NCBI RefSeq assembly: GCF_036967205.1
Contig: NZ_CP146022.1
Location: 868,001 to 932,000 of the forward strand
Origin: Streptomyces sp. Q6
GTDB lineage: Bacteria; Actinomycetota; Actinomycetes; Streptomycetales; Streptomycetaceae
DNA length: 64,000 nucleotides
Reading direction: 5' to 3'
A model generated the notes under the pieces. The model searched no databases. It was not told the origin of the DNA and worked only from the letters and a program-made list of their open reading frames with translations. Positions 26,224 to 35,921 of this stretch are shown piece by piece (the stretch's first letter is position 1; the number at the start of each line of letters is the position of its first letter). The position numbers and the translations under genes were made by a program.

Positions 26224-27013
26224 TCCCTCGCCCGGCGGTGACCGCGGTGCCGGGACGAACCAGAGCGTGGAGCGGGCCATCTCCGTGCTGCGCTCGCTCG
26301 ACTCCGGGCGCGCCGAACTGCGCGTCTCCGACATCGCCGACCTGACCGGGCTCGGCTCCTCCACGGCCTCCCGGCTGCTGTCCACGCTCGAACGCCTCGA
26401 CCTCGTCGAACGCGATCCGGTCAGCAGCCTCTACCGCCTCAGCCTCGGCACCCTGCCGCTGGCCGCGACGGCCGTCAACCGCCATCCCGTCCACCGCGCC
26501 GCCCGCACCGTGCTGCAGGACCTCGCCGCACGCACCGGGCTCGGCGCCAACGTCGCGGTCCGCCGCGACGACGTCCTGATGTTCCTCTGCAACTTCGAGG
26601 GCTCCCGGGCCCCCAAGGCGCAGAGCCAGGCCGGACACACCGCGCCGCTGCACGCCACGGGCATCGGCAAGTGTCTGCTGGCCGCCCTCTCCCCCAAGGA
26701 GCGGCGCACGCTGCTCACCGAACCCCTGGAGGCACATACGGAGTTCACCACCGTCAGCCACGACCTGCTCGACGAGGAGATCGCCGCGGTCCGCCGGACG
26801 GGATACGCCGTCGAGGCCGAGGAGCGCGCGCTCGGCCGCGCCTCGCTCGCCGCTCCGGTCCGCGACGCCTTCGGCGACATCGTGGCGGCCGTCTCCCTGT
26901 GGGGGCCGATGTCCGTCCTCGGCTCCACCGTCGGCGACGAGGCGCGCGGCACGCTGGCCCGCGAGGTCGTGGAGGCCGCCGACGCGGTCAGTCAGGCGCT
27001 CGGCGCGGGCTGA
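26210..27013 (+). CDS. IclR-family regulator of the sugar importer
   Basis: A 267-residue IclR protein: N-terminal winged helix (about 18-80, 'SVERAISVLRSLDSG', 'SSTASRLLSTLERLDLVER') and C-terminal ligand domain ('HATGIGKCLLAALSPKER', 'GYAVEAEERALGRASLAAPV'). The start is TTG 26210, 9 nt after AAGGAGG and inside the end of the binding-protein gene, so it is translationally coupled. It is expected to sense the imported sugar or a breakdown product and act on the region at 22935-22971. Confidence 0.88.
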   Translation: MSSADPSPGGDRGAGTNQSVERAISVLRSLDSGRAELRVSDIADLTGLGSSTASRLLSTLERLDLVERDPVSSLYRLSLGTLPLAATAVNRHPVHRAARTVLQDLAARTGLGANVAVRRDDVLMFLCNFEGSRAPKAQSQAGHTAPLHATGIGKCLLAALSPKERRTLLTEPLEAHTEFTTVSHDLLDEEIAAVRRTGYAVEAEERALGRASLAAPVRDAFGDIVAAVSLWGPMSVLGSTVGDEARGTLAREVVEAADAVSQALGAG

Positions 27014-27092
27014 GCCGAGGGGCGGGACGGGCCACCGCGCAAGTGGCCCGTACGGGTGGGGAGATGGACGCCGCACGAGGGCATCACGCACC

Positions 27093-29066
27093 ATGGCTCA
27101 CGTGCCACTTCCCCACCAGGATTCCCGCCCCGCCGCCCTGCCCGGCCACATGATCGTCTGCGGCGACGACGCGCTGGCCGAGCGGCTCGCGGCCGAACTG
27201 CGCGAGCTGTACCGCAGCCAGGTCACGATCGTCGTCCCCTCCGCGCCGTCGGCGTCCGCGCCGGAGCCGGGCGGCGTCGGGCGGATGCGGGCGGCGGCGC
27301 TGCTCGGCCGGGTGCAGGCCGCGATGAACCGGACCCCGCCCAGCGCGTCGGACTCGCTCGCCGGGCAGACCCCGCGCGTACTGGAAGCGCCGGTGCTCGA
27401 CGAGGAGACGCTCACGCGGGCGGGCGTGGCGCGGGCCGACGCGCTGGCCTTGGTGCACGACGACGACGAGACCAACATCCGTGCCGCGCTCGCCGCCCGC
27501 CGGCTCAACCCCCGGCTGCGCCTGGTGATCCGGCTCTACGACCGCAGGCTCGGCCAGCATCTGGCCGACCTGCTCGACCAGGCCGCCGCGGTGGCCAGTC
27601 CGGGGCTCGACCTCGACGCCCTGGACACGTCCACCACCGTGCTGTCCGACGCGGACACGGCGGCGCCCGCGCTCGCCGCGACCGCCGTGGCAGGGACCAG
27701 CAAGGTCGTCCAGGCGGACGGGCTGCTGCTGCGCGCGGCGGAGCGTCCGCCGCCGGGCCGCGGGCAGATCACCGACCCGGGCCTGTGCACGCTCGCGCTG
27801 CTCTCCGCGACCACCAACGATCCCGCGGGCGCCGAGGGTTCGGACGCCTCGGGGCAGGACGCGCCGCTGCTGCTGCCGGACGACCGCACCGTCGCCGCGG
27901 CCACCGGGCGCGGCACCGTCGTCCTGGAGACGGTCACCCATGCGGCGCGGAGCCGTCCGCAGCGCGGTCTCGCGGGGCGCGGGCTGCCGCTCGGTTCACT
28001 GTTCTCGCGCCGCCTGCGGTGGACGGTCGCGGGTCTGGCCGCCGTGGTGCTCGGCCTTGCGCTCGCCACCTGGGCGACGACGGACTGGCACCCGCTGCGC
28101 GCCGGGTACGTCACGCTGCTCGATCTGTTCGCCATCGACGACCCGGCGATCGGCGAGCCCGCCTCCCGGCAGGTCCTCCAACTCCTCACCGGGCTGGCCG
28201 GGTTGCTGCTCCTTCCGGTGCTGCTCGCCGCGGCCCTGGAAGCCCTCGGCACGTTCCGCTCGGCGTCCGCGCTGCGCCGTCCGCCGCGCGGCCTGTCCGG
28301 GCACATCGTGCTCCTCGGCCTCGGCAAGGTCGGCACCCGCGTCCTGGCCCGGCTGCACGAACTGGGCATCCCCGTGGTGTGCGTGGAGGAGAACCCCGAG
28401 GCGCGCGGCATCCCGCTCGCCCGGCGGCTGCGCGTGCCGACCATCCTCGGCGACGTACGCGACGAGGGGGTCCTGGAGGCCGCCAAGGTCCGCCGCGCGC
28501 ACGCCCTGCTCGCCCTCACCAGCCACGACACCACCAACCTCGAAGCCGCCCTGTACGCGCGCTCCGTGAAGCCCGACCTGCGGGTGTCGCTGCGCCTGTA
28601 CGACGACGCGTTCGCCACCGCCGTCTACCGGACCCTGCGCGCCGCGCACCCGCTGGCCCTCACCCGCAGTCGCAGCGTCTCCTCGATGGCGGCGCCCGCG
28701 TTCGCCGGGGCGATGATGGGGCGGCAGATCCTGGGCGCGATCCCGGTCGAGCGCAAGGTGCTGCTGTTCGCCGCGCTGGACGTGGCGGGGCACCCGCAGT
28801 TGGAGGGGCGGACGGTCGCCGAGTCGTTCCGGCCCGGGGGCTGGCGGGTCCTGGCCATCGACTCGACGGCGCCCGGTGAGCGGCGTCCGGATCTGGCGGC
28901 CTCCCGGGAGGAGGACGCCCCGGCCGCGCCGCCCGCGCTCATCTGGCAGCTGCACCCCGGGTACGTCCTGCGCGCCACGGACCGGGTGGTCGTGGCCGCC
29001 ACCCGGCAGGGCCTGGCCGAACTCCTGGGTCCGCAGGCGCGGGTGGACCGGGTCGCCAACTCCTAG
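27093..29066 (+). CDS. Membrane protein with two RCK (TrkA-N) NAD-binding domains
   Basis: A 657-residue protein. Residues 15-190 form a first, partly degenerate RCK/TrkA-N region ('GHMIVCGDDALAERLAAELR', 'ADALALVHDDDETNIRAALAARR'). Two membrane helices follow (about 310-335 and 365-390). The second RCK domain at 405-530 has a good Rossmann motif ('HIVLLGLGKVGTRVLARLHE') and 'HALLALTSHDTTNLEAALYAR'; TrkA-C-like parts end the protein. Such proteins regulate or form potassium channels or castor/pollux-like channels; no selectivity filter (TVGYG) is seen, so the ion role is inferred. ATG 27093 is the first plausible start. The stop codon TAG is formed by the MITE inserted at 29064. Confidence 0.8.
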   Translation: MAHVPLPHQDSRPAALPGHMIVCGDDALAERLAAELRELYRSQVTIVVPSAPSASAPEPGGVGRMRAAALLGRVQAAMNRTPPSASDSLAGQTPRVLEAPVLDEETLTRAGVARADALALVHDDDETNIRAALAARRLNPRLRLVIRLYDRRLGQHLADLLDQAAAVASPGLDLDALDTSTTVLSDADTAAPALAATAVAGTSKVVQADGLLLRAAERPPPGRGQITDPGLCTLALLSATTNDPAGAEGSDASGQDAPLLLPDDRTVAAATGRGTVVLETVTHAARSRPQRGLAGRGLPLGSLFSRRLRWTVAGLAAVVLGLALATWATTDWHPLRAGYVTLLDLFAIDDPAIGEPASRQVLQLLTGLAGLLLLPVLLAAALEALGTFRSASALRRPPRGLSGHIVLLGLGKVGTRVLARLHELGIPVVCVEENPEARGIPLARRLRVPTILGDVRDEGVLEAAKVRRAHALLALTSHDTTNLEAALYARSVKPDLRVSLRLYDDAFATAVYRTLRAAHPLALTRSRSVSSMAAPAFAGAMMGRQILGAIPVERKVLLFAALDVAGHPQLEGRTVAESFRPGGWRVLAIDSTAPGERRPDLAASREEDAPAAPPALIWQLHPGYVLRATDRVVVAATRQGLAELLGPQARVDRVANS

Positions 29067-29242
29067 GGCCTGTCTCCCAGATCCCTCCTGCCCCGCGACG
29101 CCTGGCACGCGCTCTCGCCGCACCGGGCCCAAGGCCAAGTACATCCAGTACGAGGCCCTGCACCCGGCACGCCGAGAGCACGCACCAGACGCCGCAGGGC
29201 CCGCCCTTCGGGCGGACGGAGGGATCTGGGAGACAGGCCCTA
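29064..29242. mobile_element. 179-bp palindromic MITE
   Basis: Perfect 25-bp terminal inverted repeats, starting TAGGGCCTGTCTCCCAGATC (29064-29088) and mirrored at 29218-29242. The ends carry TA, suggesting TA-target insertion. The inner parts are also imperfectly complementary (for example ACGCCTGGCACGCGCTCTCG near 29098 against the region near 29170-29195), so the whole element can fold into one long hairpin. It has no coding capacity and needs a transposase in trans. Confidence 0.85.
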
Positions 29243-29261
29243 GTTCTATGTCCTGCCCGCC

Positions 29262-29748
29262 CTATCGGGCGCTGTCGAGCAGTACGGCCGCCGCCTCGCG
29301 GGCGTGGGCGGCGGCGGTCGGGTCCCCGGTGATGCCCGCGGTCACGATCGCCCCCTCCGCGAGGAGGAAGAGCGGCTCGGTGCGGGTGACCCCCGCGGCG
29401 CGCGCCCACCGGGCGAGCTGGTCGTGGAACTCCCTCTTGTGGGACCGCACTTCGGCCAGGACCGCCTCGGACGTGGAGCCGAGTTCGCCGTGGATGTTGA
29501 TCCAGGCGCAGCCGCGGAAGCCGGGTTCGGCGAACCAGCGGGCGAGCCGGTCGAAGACGGCGAGGACGCGCTCGCGCGGGTCCTCGACCTGTTCCACGAA
29601 CGCGGTGAGGTCGCCGCGCCAGCGGATGTCGCGGCGCGCGAGCATCGCGACCACGAGGTCGTCCTTCGCGGCGAAAAGACGGTAGATCCGCTTGAGCGGC
29701 AGTCCGGACGCGGCGCGGACCTCGTCCATGCCGACGCCGCGCACGCCC
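29262..29748 (-). pseudogene. TetR-family regulator lacking its N-terminus
   Basis: The plausible part reads '[15 protein letters not shown]' '[20 protein letters not shown]' at its start, which is the second half of a TetR DNA-binding domain, followed by the ligand domain ('[20 protein letters not shown]'). The helix before 'GVRGVG' is missing: upstream of about 29748 the frame continues into the antisense of a DUF1348 gene. About 20 N-terminal residues with the usual start are gone. An internal ATG (about 29730) would give a protein without an intact HTH. It is most likely inactive. Confidence 0.7.
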
Positions 29749-30182
29749 CGTTCACCCGGGAGACGGCCCTGCGGAAGGTGCAGGCGGCGGAGGACGCCTG
29801 GAACACCCGCGACCCGCGGCGCGTGGCCCTGGCCTACACGCCGGACTCGGTGTGGCGGAACCGGGACACGTTCGTGCGGGGCCGCGCGGAGATCGTGGAC
29901 TTCCTGACGGCCAAGTGGGAGCGCGAGCGGGAGTACGCGCTGCGCAAGAGCCTGTGGTCGTTCGACGGGGACCGGATCGCCGTGCGGTTCCAGTACGAGT
30001 GGCACGACGCGCGGGGGCGGTGGTGGCGCAGTTACGGCAACGAGTTGTGGGAGTTCGACGCGCACGGCCTGATGCGGCGCCGCGAGGCGAGCATCAACGA
30101 CGTCGCCATCGCCGCGTCCGAGCGGCGCATCCACGGCCCGCGGCCCGAGGAGGAGCACGGGGTCGCACTGCCGCTCCGGTAG
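29742..30182 (+). pseudogene. DUF1348 (NTF2-like) gene lacking its start
   Basis: From '[20 protein letters not shown]' to the end the product matches DUF1348 proteins, NTF2-fold proteins of about 150 residues ('[16 protein letters not shown]', '[13 protein letters not shown]', '[15 protein letters not shown]'). The family normally starts 8-12 residues before this point; here the sequence enters antisense of the tetR gene and no fitting ATG with ribosome site exists. The two genes are usually divergent, so a deletion between them removed both 5' ends and their promoters. Confidence 0.7.
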
Positions 30183-30279
30183 GCGGATGACTGAACGGGA
30201 GTGTCCGGTTCCCGCCATGGCGGAGATCGGACAGCGGCGGGTGCTGTGCGGGCGCCGCGGCGCACGTTAAATCCTCTGC

Positions 30280-33200
30280 ATGAGATCCATATCCAGACGC
30301 CGGCCCGGTCGGACCGCCGCCCTGACGCTGGTGCTCGCGGGCCTGACCATGGCCGTGCCGGGCCGGGCCGGCGCCGTGCCGGTCGCGGCGGAGACCCCGC
30401 CGCGGCCGGCACGGCGTACGACATCACCCTTGTCACCGGCGACCTCGTCCACTACACCGACCTGCCCGGCAGCCACGACATCGTGACGGTCGATCCCGCC
30501 GGTGACCACGGCGTGCAGGTGTCGACCCAGGGCGACGACACCTACGTCGTACCGGAGACGGCGACGTCCCTGCTGGCGGCGGGCAGGCTCGACCCCCGGC
30601 TGTTCGACGTCACCGCACTGGCGGCCATGGGCTACGACGACGCGCACACCGACACCGTCCCGCTGATCGCGACGGCGTCCGCCACGGGCCGCACCGCCCG
30701 GCCGCCCGCCGCGCCGAGCGGCGCCAAGGCGGTGCGCACCCTGAAGTCGATCGACGCGACCGCGCTGCGCACCGACAAGGCGAAGGCCCACGCGTTCTGG
30801 AAGGACATCGCCCCCGGGAGCGCGCCCCGCACCCTCGACGGTGGCGTCGGCAAGCTGTGGCTCGACGGCAAGGTGAAGGCGTCCCTCGCCGACGACACGG
30901 CGCAGATCAAGGCGACCGACGCCTGGCGGAAGGGCTTCGACGGCACGGGCGTCAAGGTCGCCGTGCTCGACACGGGCGCCGACCTCGACCACCCGGACCT
31001 CGTCGGGCAGGTCGACGCGTCCGCGTCCTTCGTGCCCGGACAGGGCGTCGACGACGGCAACGGCCACGGCACCCACACCGCTTCGACCGTCGCGGGCACC
31101 GGCGCCGCCTCCGACGGCAAGGAGAAGGGCGCCGCCCCCGGGGCCCGGCTGCTCATCGGCAAGGTCCTCGGCGACGCGGGCACCGGTGACGAGTCGTACT
31201 CCATCGCCGGTATGGAGTGGGCCGAGGCGCAGGGCGCGGACATCGTGTCCATGAGCCTCGGCTCCACCGAGGGGTCCGACGGCAGCGACCCGATGTCGCA
31301 GGCCGTCGACGCGCTGTCCGCCGACGGCGGGCCGCTGTACGTGATCGCCGCGGGCAACGCCTACGACCCCGGCACCATCGGCACCCCGGGCGCCGCCGAG
31401 GCCGCGCTGACCGTGGCCGCCGTCGACGGCGACGACGAGCGCGCCGAGTTCTCCAGCCAGGGCCCGCTGCCCGCGAGCCACGCCCTGAAGCCGGACATCT
31501 CCGCGCCCGGCGTCGACGTGACGGCCGCCGCCTCGCAGTCCGTGCCGGGCTGGACCGGCGGCCTCTACCGCACCATGAGCGGGACGTCGATGGCGACGCC
31601 GCTCGTCGCGGGCACCGCCGCGATCCTCAAGCAGCGCCACCCCGACTGGAGCGGCGAGCGCCTGAAGAACGCGCTGATGACCACATCGCACCGGACCGGC
31701 GAGACGCCGTACGAGGTGGGGACCGGCCGGGTCGACGTGGCCGCCGCCGTGGACTCCACCGTCGAGGCGACCGGGTCCGTCGCGGCAGCCGCCTACGACT
31801 GGCCCCACGCCGACGCGAAGGCGGCCACGCGCACGATCGACTACCGCAACGACGGCGACGCCGACGTCACCCTCGACCTCGCCACCGGCACGGACAGCGC
31901 CGCCTACCGCCTCTCCGCGTCCTCGGTGACGGTCCCGGCGCACGGCACCGCCGATGTGACCCTGACGCTCGACCCGTCGAAGGTGGAGGCGGGCACCACG
32001 TTCTCCGGGCAGGTCACGGCCACGGACGCCGCGTCGGGCGGGGTCGTCGCGCACACCGGCTTCGCGCTCTTCAAAGAAGCGGAGAGGTACGACCTCACCC
32101 TCAAGGTGAAGGACCGTGACGGGCACGCCGGTTCGTCGACGGTGGTCGTCCACGACGCCGCCACCGAGGACCCCCTGTACGTCACCGTCGAGGGCGAGAA
32201 GACGCTGCGCCTGCCGCCGGGCCGCTACACGGCGACGACGTACATGGACGTCCCGGGCGACACCTCCGACTCCCTCGGCCAGGCGTTCCTCGCCGCCCCC
32301 GAGGTCACCCTCGGCGCCGCGCACACCGACGCCACCGCCGTCCTGGACGCCTCCACGGCGCGCAAGGCGTACGTGGTGCCCGAGCGGGAGAGCGAGACCA
32401 CCCAGATGGTCTTCGGTCTCCACCGTGACTACGCCGCTGCCGCCGACCACGACTGGTCGACCTCCTGGCAGTTGGCCACCAAGTACGACTCCGTCTACCT
32501 GTCACCGACCGAGAAGGTCGCCGACGGCTCGCTGAAGGCGTTCCTGCACTGGCGGCTGCGGCAGAAGGCGCTCGACGCCGAGACCGGCAGCGGCCGCGAC
32601 GTCACGCTCGCGGCGCAGCCGAACACCGCCTTCCACGACGGCGTCTCCACCTTGCGGACGGTGTACGCCGGACCGGGCGCGGCGGCCGACTACACGGGGC
32701 TCGACGCGGACGGGAAGGCCGTCATCGTCGACCGGAACGACACGGTCACCGCGAACGAGCGGGCGCGGGCCGCGGCCGACGCGGGAGCGGCGCTGCTCAT
32801 CGTCGTCAACGACACGCGGGGCCGCCTCAACCAGAGCTACTCGGGCGCCGACGGTCTGACCGTCGCCTCCGTGGCGCGGGAGACCGGCGCGCAGCTGATC
32901 CGCGAGGCCGCGTCGGGCACGGGGACGCTCCACGTCCGGCAGCGCCAGTACCCGGACTACACCTACGACTTGGTGCAGACGTTCGACGGCGTCATCCCTG
33001 ACGCCTCGCTCGCCTACCGGCCCGCCAACAGCGATCTGGCGCGCGTCGACAACCACGTCCACGCGACGGACGGCACGCTGGGCTACGGCGGCCGGTACTT
33101 CGTCCCGTCCTGGGGTCCGGCCCTCGGCGTCGAGACGTACGAGCGCTGGTCGCGCACCACCACCGAGTACGTCACCGGCGGCACCGGCGCCATGGGGTCG

Positions 33201-33953
33201 TGGTTCGAGCAGCACACCGGACTCGGCGCCGCCGGCGGCTACTTCGAGCGTGGGCAGACGGCGTCGTACACGGCGGGCCGGCGGTACGACGGGTCGTGGT
33301 TCGCGCCGGTGCAGGCACCGCGCTTCAAGGACACCTACACGGCGTACGCGACGAGCAGCAACACCTTCTCCTGGAACGCCGCGATGTGGTCGGGCGGTGC
33401 CGACGACCACGTCGGCACCGGGGGCGGGACCAGGCAGACCGCGCTCTACCGGGGCGACACCCGGGTCGCGGGGTCCAACTCCCAGTCGGGCCGCGCGTAC
33501 AACCTGACGGCCGGCTCGTACCGGCTGACGGCGACGGGGCAGCGCTCCACGTCGGCCTGGCCGACGTCCACGAAGACGTCCACCACGTGGGGCTTCGACT
33601 ACCGGCCGCTGCCGTCGGGCACGGCGCGCGCCGACGTGCCGCTCCTGAACGTCTCGTACGACGTCGACACCGATCTGGAGGGCCGGGCCCGGGCGGGCGC
33701 GCGCCTGCGACTGGGGCTGCGCTCGGCCACGTACGACGAGGCGCGCGCCGCCACGTCGGCCACGCTCCAGGTGTCGTACGACGACGGCGCGACCTGGCGG
33801 GACGCGGACCTGGAGCGGACGGCCGAGGGGCGGTGGACGACGGTCCTCGACACCCCGCGCGACGCGGCGTCCGTGTCGCTGCGGGCGACGGCCCAGGCTC
33901 CGGGCGGCCTGTCGATCGCGCAGGACGTCGTCCGGGCGGTCGCCCTGCGCTGA
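30280..33953 (+). pseudogene. Large secreted S8 peptidase, frameshifted after its signal peptide
   Basis: The signal peptide (ATG 30280: 'MRSISRRRPGRTAALTLV', then 'MAVPGRAGA') is in one frame; the rest, from 'GTAYDITLVTGDLVHY' near 30410, is in the frame one base back. A missing base near 30398 (CCGCCG-CGGCC) explains it. The body has a prodomain ('LLAAGRLDPRLFDV'), the S8 catalytic triad ('VAVLDTGADLDHPDL' near 30955, 'GHGTHTASTVAG' near 31065, 'GTSMATPLVAG' near 31585) and a long beta-rich C-terminus of about 800 residues. It is related in layout to the protease at 40527. If the frameshift is real the enzyme is not exported; if it is a sequencing error, the gene is intact (about 1220 residues). 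Confidence 0.8.
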
Positions 33954-33963
33954 CCTGACAGAC

Positions 33964-34003
33964 GTGTGACGGGCCGGGGGCCGGAGGGGACGGCCCGTCA
34001 CAC
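33964..34003. terminator. Convergent terminator
   Basis: A perfect 12-bp stem, GTGTGACGGGCC (33964-33975) with GGCCCGTCACAC (33992-34003), between the S8 gene and the minus-strand regulator; it overlaps the last codon of the latter. Confidence 0.8.
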
Positions 34004-34954
34004 CCAGCCGTGGTGCCGGGCGTGCCACCCGAGTTGCATCCGGGTGGTCACCCCGGCCCGCGCCATGAGTGTCTGGAGGCGGCGCTGCACGGTGCGCACC
34101 GACAGGTCCAGCTGGCCGGCGACGGCGCTGTCGGTGAGCCCCGCGAGCAGCAGCCGCAGGATGTGCAGGTCCAGCACGTCGATGCCGGAGTCCGGGGCCC
34201 GGTAGGGGCGGGCGCGTTCCCACACCTGCGTGAACAGGTCGACGGCGAGCCGGGCGAGGCCGCCGCGCAGCACCATCGCCGGATCCACGGAGGCGCCCCG
34301 GCCGTTGAGGGGCAGCAGCGCCGCCTCGCCGTCGGCGACGATGAGTTTGCACGGCACCTCGGCGACGGCGCGGACCTCGACGCCGTCGGCCAGGGACTGG
34401 TGGAGGTGGGCCGCGGCCCCGGGTTCGGTGAGGAAGCCCTGGTCGACGACGGCGCGCACCCGGACGCTGCGGCTCATCGCGGTGACCTCCTCGCTGTCGT
34501 CGGGGGTGACGGCCTGCGGCTCGCCCGCGGAGAGGATGTCGAGGCTGTGCCGGGCGGACAGTTGGAGCTGGCGGTAGCACGTGCCGATCGCTTCGGTGCC
34601 CTCGACGATCTCGACGAGTTCGCGCTGGACGCGGTCGACGGCGGCCGTGCGGTAGACCTCGACGAGGCGGGCGACGGTCAGTTCGGCGCGGTGCAGGCGT
34701 TCGCGGTGCGCGGCGAGGTGGGCGCCGAGGGCGACGGCCGGGTGGGCGACGGTGTAGCGCTCGCCGTGGGCCGTGACGAGTCCGCGGTCGAGCAGGACGC
34801 GCAGCGCCGGGTCGGCTCGGCGCGGGGTCAGCCGGGACAGTGCGGCGATCTCGGCCCCGCTCGCCGCGGGGACGCCGACGAGCGCCCGGTAGACGGTGTC
34901 CTCGTCCGCCGTGAGCCCCAGATCCTCCAGACCCACCTCTGTCCGCTCCCTCAT
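33998..34954 (-). CDS. LuxR-type regulator with TrmB-like N-terminus
   Basis: A 318-residue regulator. The N-terminus (about 8-75, 'GLTADEDTVYRALVGVP', 'RRADPALRVLLDRGLVTAHG') resembles a TrmB-type winged helix. The middle ('RVRAVVDQGFLTEPGAAAHL') resembles the sensor part of streptomycete TrmB/LuxR hybrid regulators, and the C-terminus holds a LuxR/GerE HTH ('LLLAGLTDSAVAGQLDLSV', about 270-300). ATG 34954 is chosen as first good start. It lies between two protease genes and is homologous in its second half to the next gene (35047), so both may control the protease cluster. Confidence 0.82.
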   Translation of the reverse strand: MRERTEVGLEDLGLTADEDTVYRALVGVPAASGAEIAALSRLTPRRADPALRVLLDRGLVTAHGERYTVAHPAVALGAHLAAHRERLHRAELTVARLVEVYRTAAVDRVQRELVEIVEGTEAIGTCYRQLQLSARHSLDILSAGEPQAVTPDDSEEVTAMSRSVRVRAVVDQGFLTEPGAAAHLHQSLADGVEVRAVAEVPCKLIVADGEAALLPLNGRGASVDPAMVLRGGLARLAVDLFTQVWERARPYRAPDSGIDVLDLHILRLLLAGLTDSAVAGQLDLSVRTVQRRLQTLMARAGVTTRMQLGWHARHHGWV

Positions 34955-35046
34955 CCGCTCGGCGGCTGTGCCGTGCGCAGTGTCGCAGGTGGGGGCCGGG
35001 TGGGGGCGGTCGGGGCGGGTGCGACGGGAGGCGCGACACTGTACGC

Positions 35047-35850
35047 ATGTCGTCCGATCGTTCCGATGCTGTTGATCGTGCGGCGGCCGGTGCCGCCGCT
35101 CCGCTGTTCTCCCCCGCCCGGCTGCGGGCCGACCTGGCCCGCGCCCAGGCGTCGTTGAGCGCGGCCCTCGCGGCGTGGGAACCGGCCGCCGTCCCGGGCG
35201 GCGACGGCTACGTCGAGTTCTGCGAGGGCCGGCAGGCCCAGGCCGCGCGGCTGTACGAGCTGGAGTACGGGGCCCGTTCCTCGCTGTGCGTCTTCCAGTC
35301 GGGGGCGAACACGGTGGCGCCGGTGCCGACGACGCTGCCCGAGCCCGCCGAGGAGGCGCCGGTGGTTCCCGGCCCCCGCAGGGACGGCAACCCCGACGCC
35401 ACCTACCGTGTCGTCGTGGACCGGGACTTCCTCGCGGAGCCCGCCGCGCTGCACGCGCTCGACGAGCGGCTCGCCTCGGGGCATCAGGTGCGGGTCGTGG
35501 ACCAGCCGCTCATCAAGCTGGTCGTCGCGGACGGGGAGGCGGCGATGGTGCAGGTGGAGCCGGGCCGGGCGATGCTCCTGCGGGCGCCGCTGGCGCTGCT
35601 GGCCACGGAGTTGTTCGAGGCGGTGTGGCGCCGGTCGCGCCCGTATCTGCGCGAGGACGGCGATCTGAGCCCCACGGACCGCCGCATCCTGCAACTGATG
35701 CTGTCCGGCCTGACCGACGCCGCCACCGCCCACCAGCTCGGCACGTCCTCCCGGACGGTGCAGCGGCGGGTCCGCGCGCTGATGGACGTCGCGGGGGTCT
35801 CCTCGCGGGTCCAGCTCGGGTGGTACGCGATGCGCAACAACTGGGTCTGA
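35047..35850 (+). CDS. LuxR-type regulator, shorter paralogue
   Basis: A 267-residue protein that matches the C-terminal two thirds of the preceding regulator: sensor-like part ('TYRVVVDRDFLAEPAALHAL', 'IKLVVADGEAAMVQVEPG') and LuxR HTH ('LMLSGLTDAATAHQLGTSS', 'TVQRRVRALMDVAGV'), ending in the same type of motif (GWYAMRNNWV against GWHARHHGWV). The N-terminal winged helix is missing and replaced by an Ala-rich helix. The two genes are divergent, with 92 bp between them. ATG 35047 is the first start. Confidence 0.8.
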   Translation: MSSDRSDAVDRAAAGAAAPLFSPARLRADLARAQASLSAALAAWEPAAVPGGDGYVEFCEGRQAQAARLYELEYGARSSLCVFQSGANTVAPVPTTLPEPAEEAPVVPGPRRDGNPDATYRVVVDRDFLAEPAALHALDERLASGHQVRVVDQPLIKLVVADGEAAMVQVEPGRAMLLRAPLALLATELFEAVWRRSRPYLREDGDLSPTDRRILQLMLSGLTDAATAHQLGTSSRTVQRRVRALMDVAGVSSRVQLGWYAMRNNWV

Positions 35851-35878
35851 CCGGCCGCCGGGAATCCGCACGATCCGA

Positions 35879-35919
35879 GAGGCCGGTGTCCGGGTCCCCG
35901 CCCTCCGGACACCGGCCTC
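35879..35919. terminator. Convergent terminator, 15-bp stem
   Basis: GAGGCCGGTGTCCGG (35879-35893) pairs perfectly with CCGGACACCGGCCTC (35905-35919), between the LuxR gene and the end of the minus-strand protease. Confidence 0.85.
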
Positions 35920-35921
35920 GG

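Noticed and set aside
23887-26385. 832-codon minus-strand ORF over the sugar importer
   Set aside because: Shadow of the permease and binding-protein genes, with Arg/Gly/Glu repeats and no domain.
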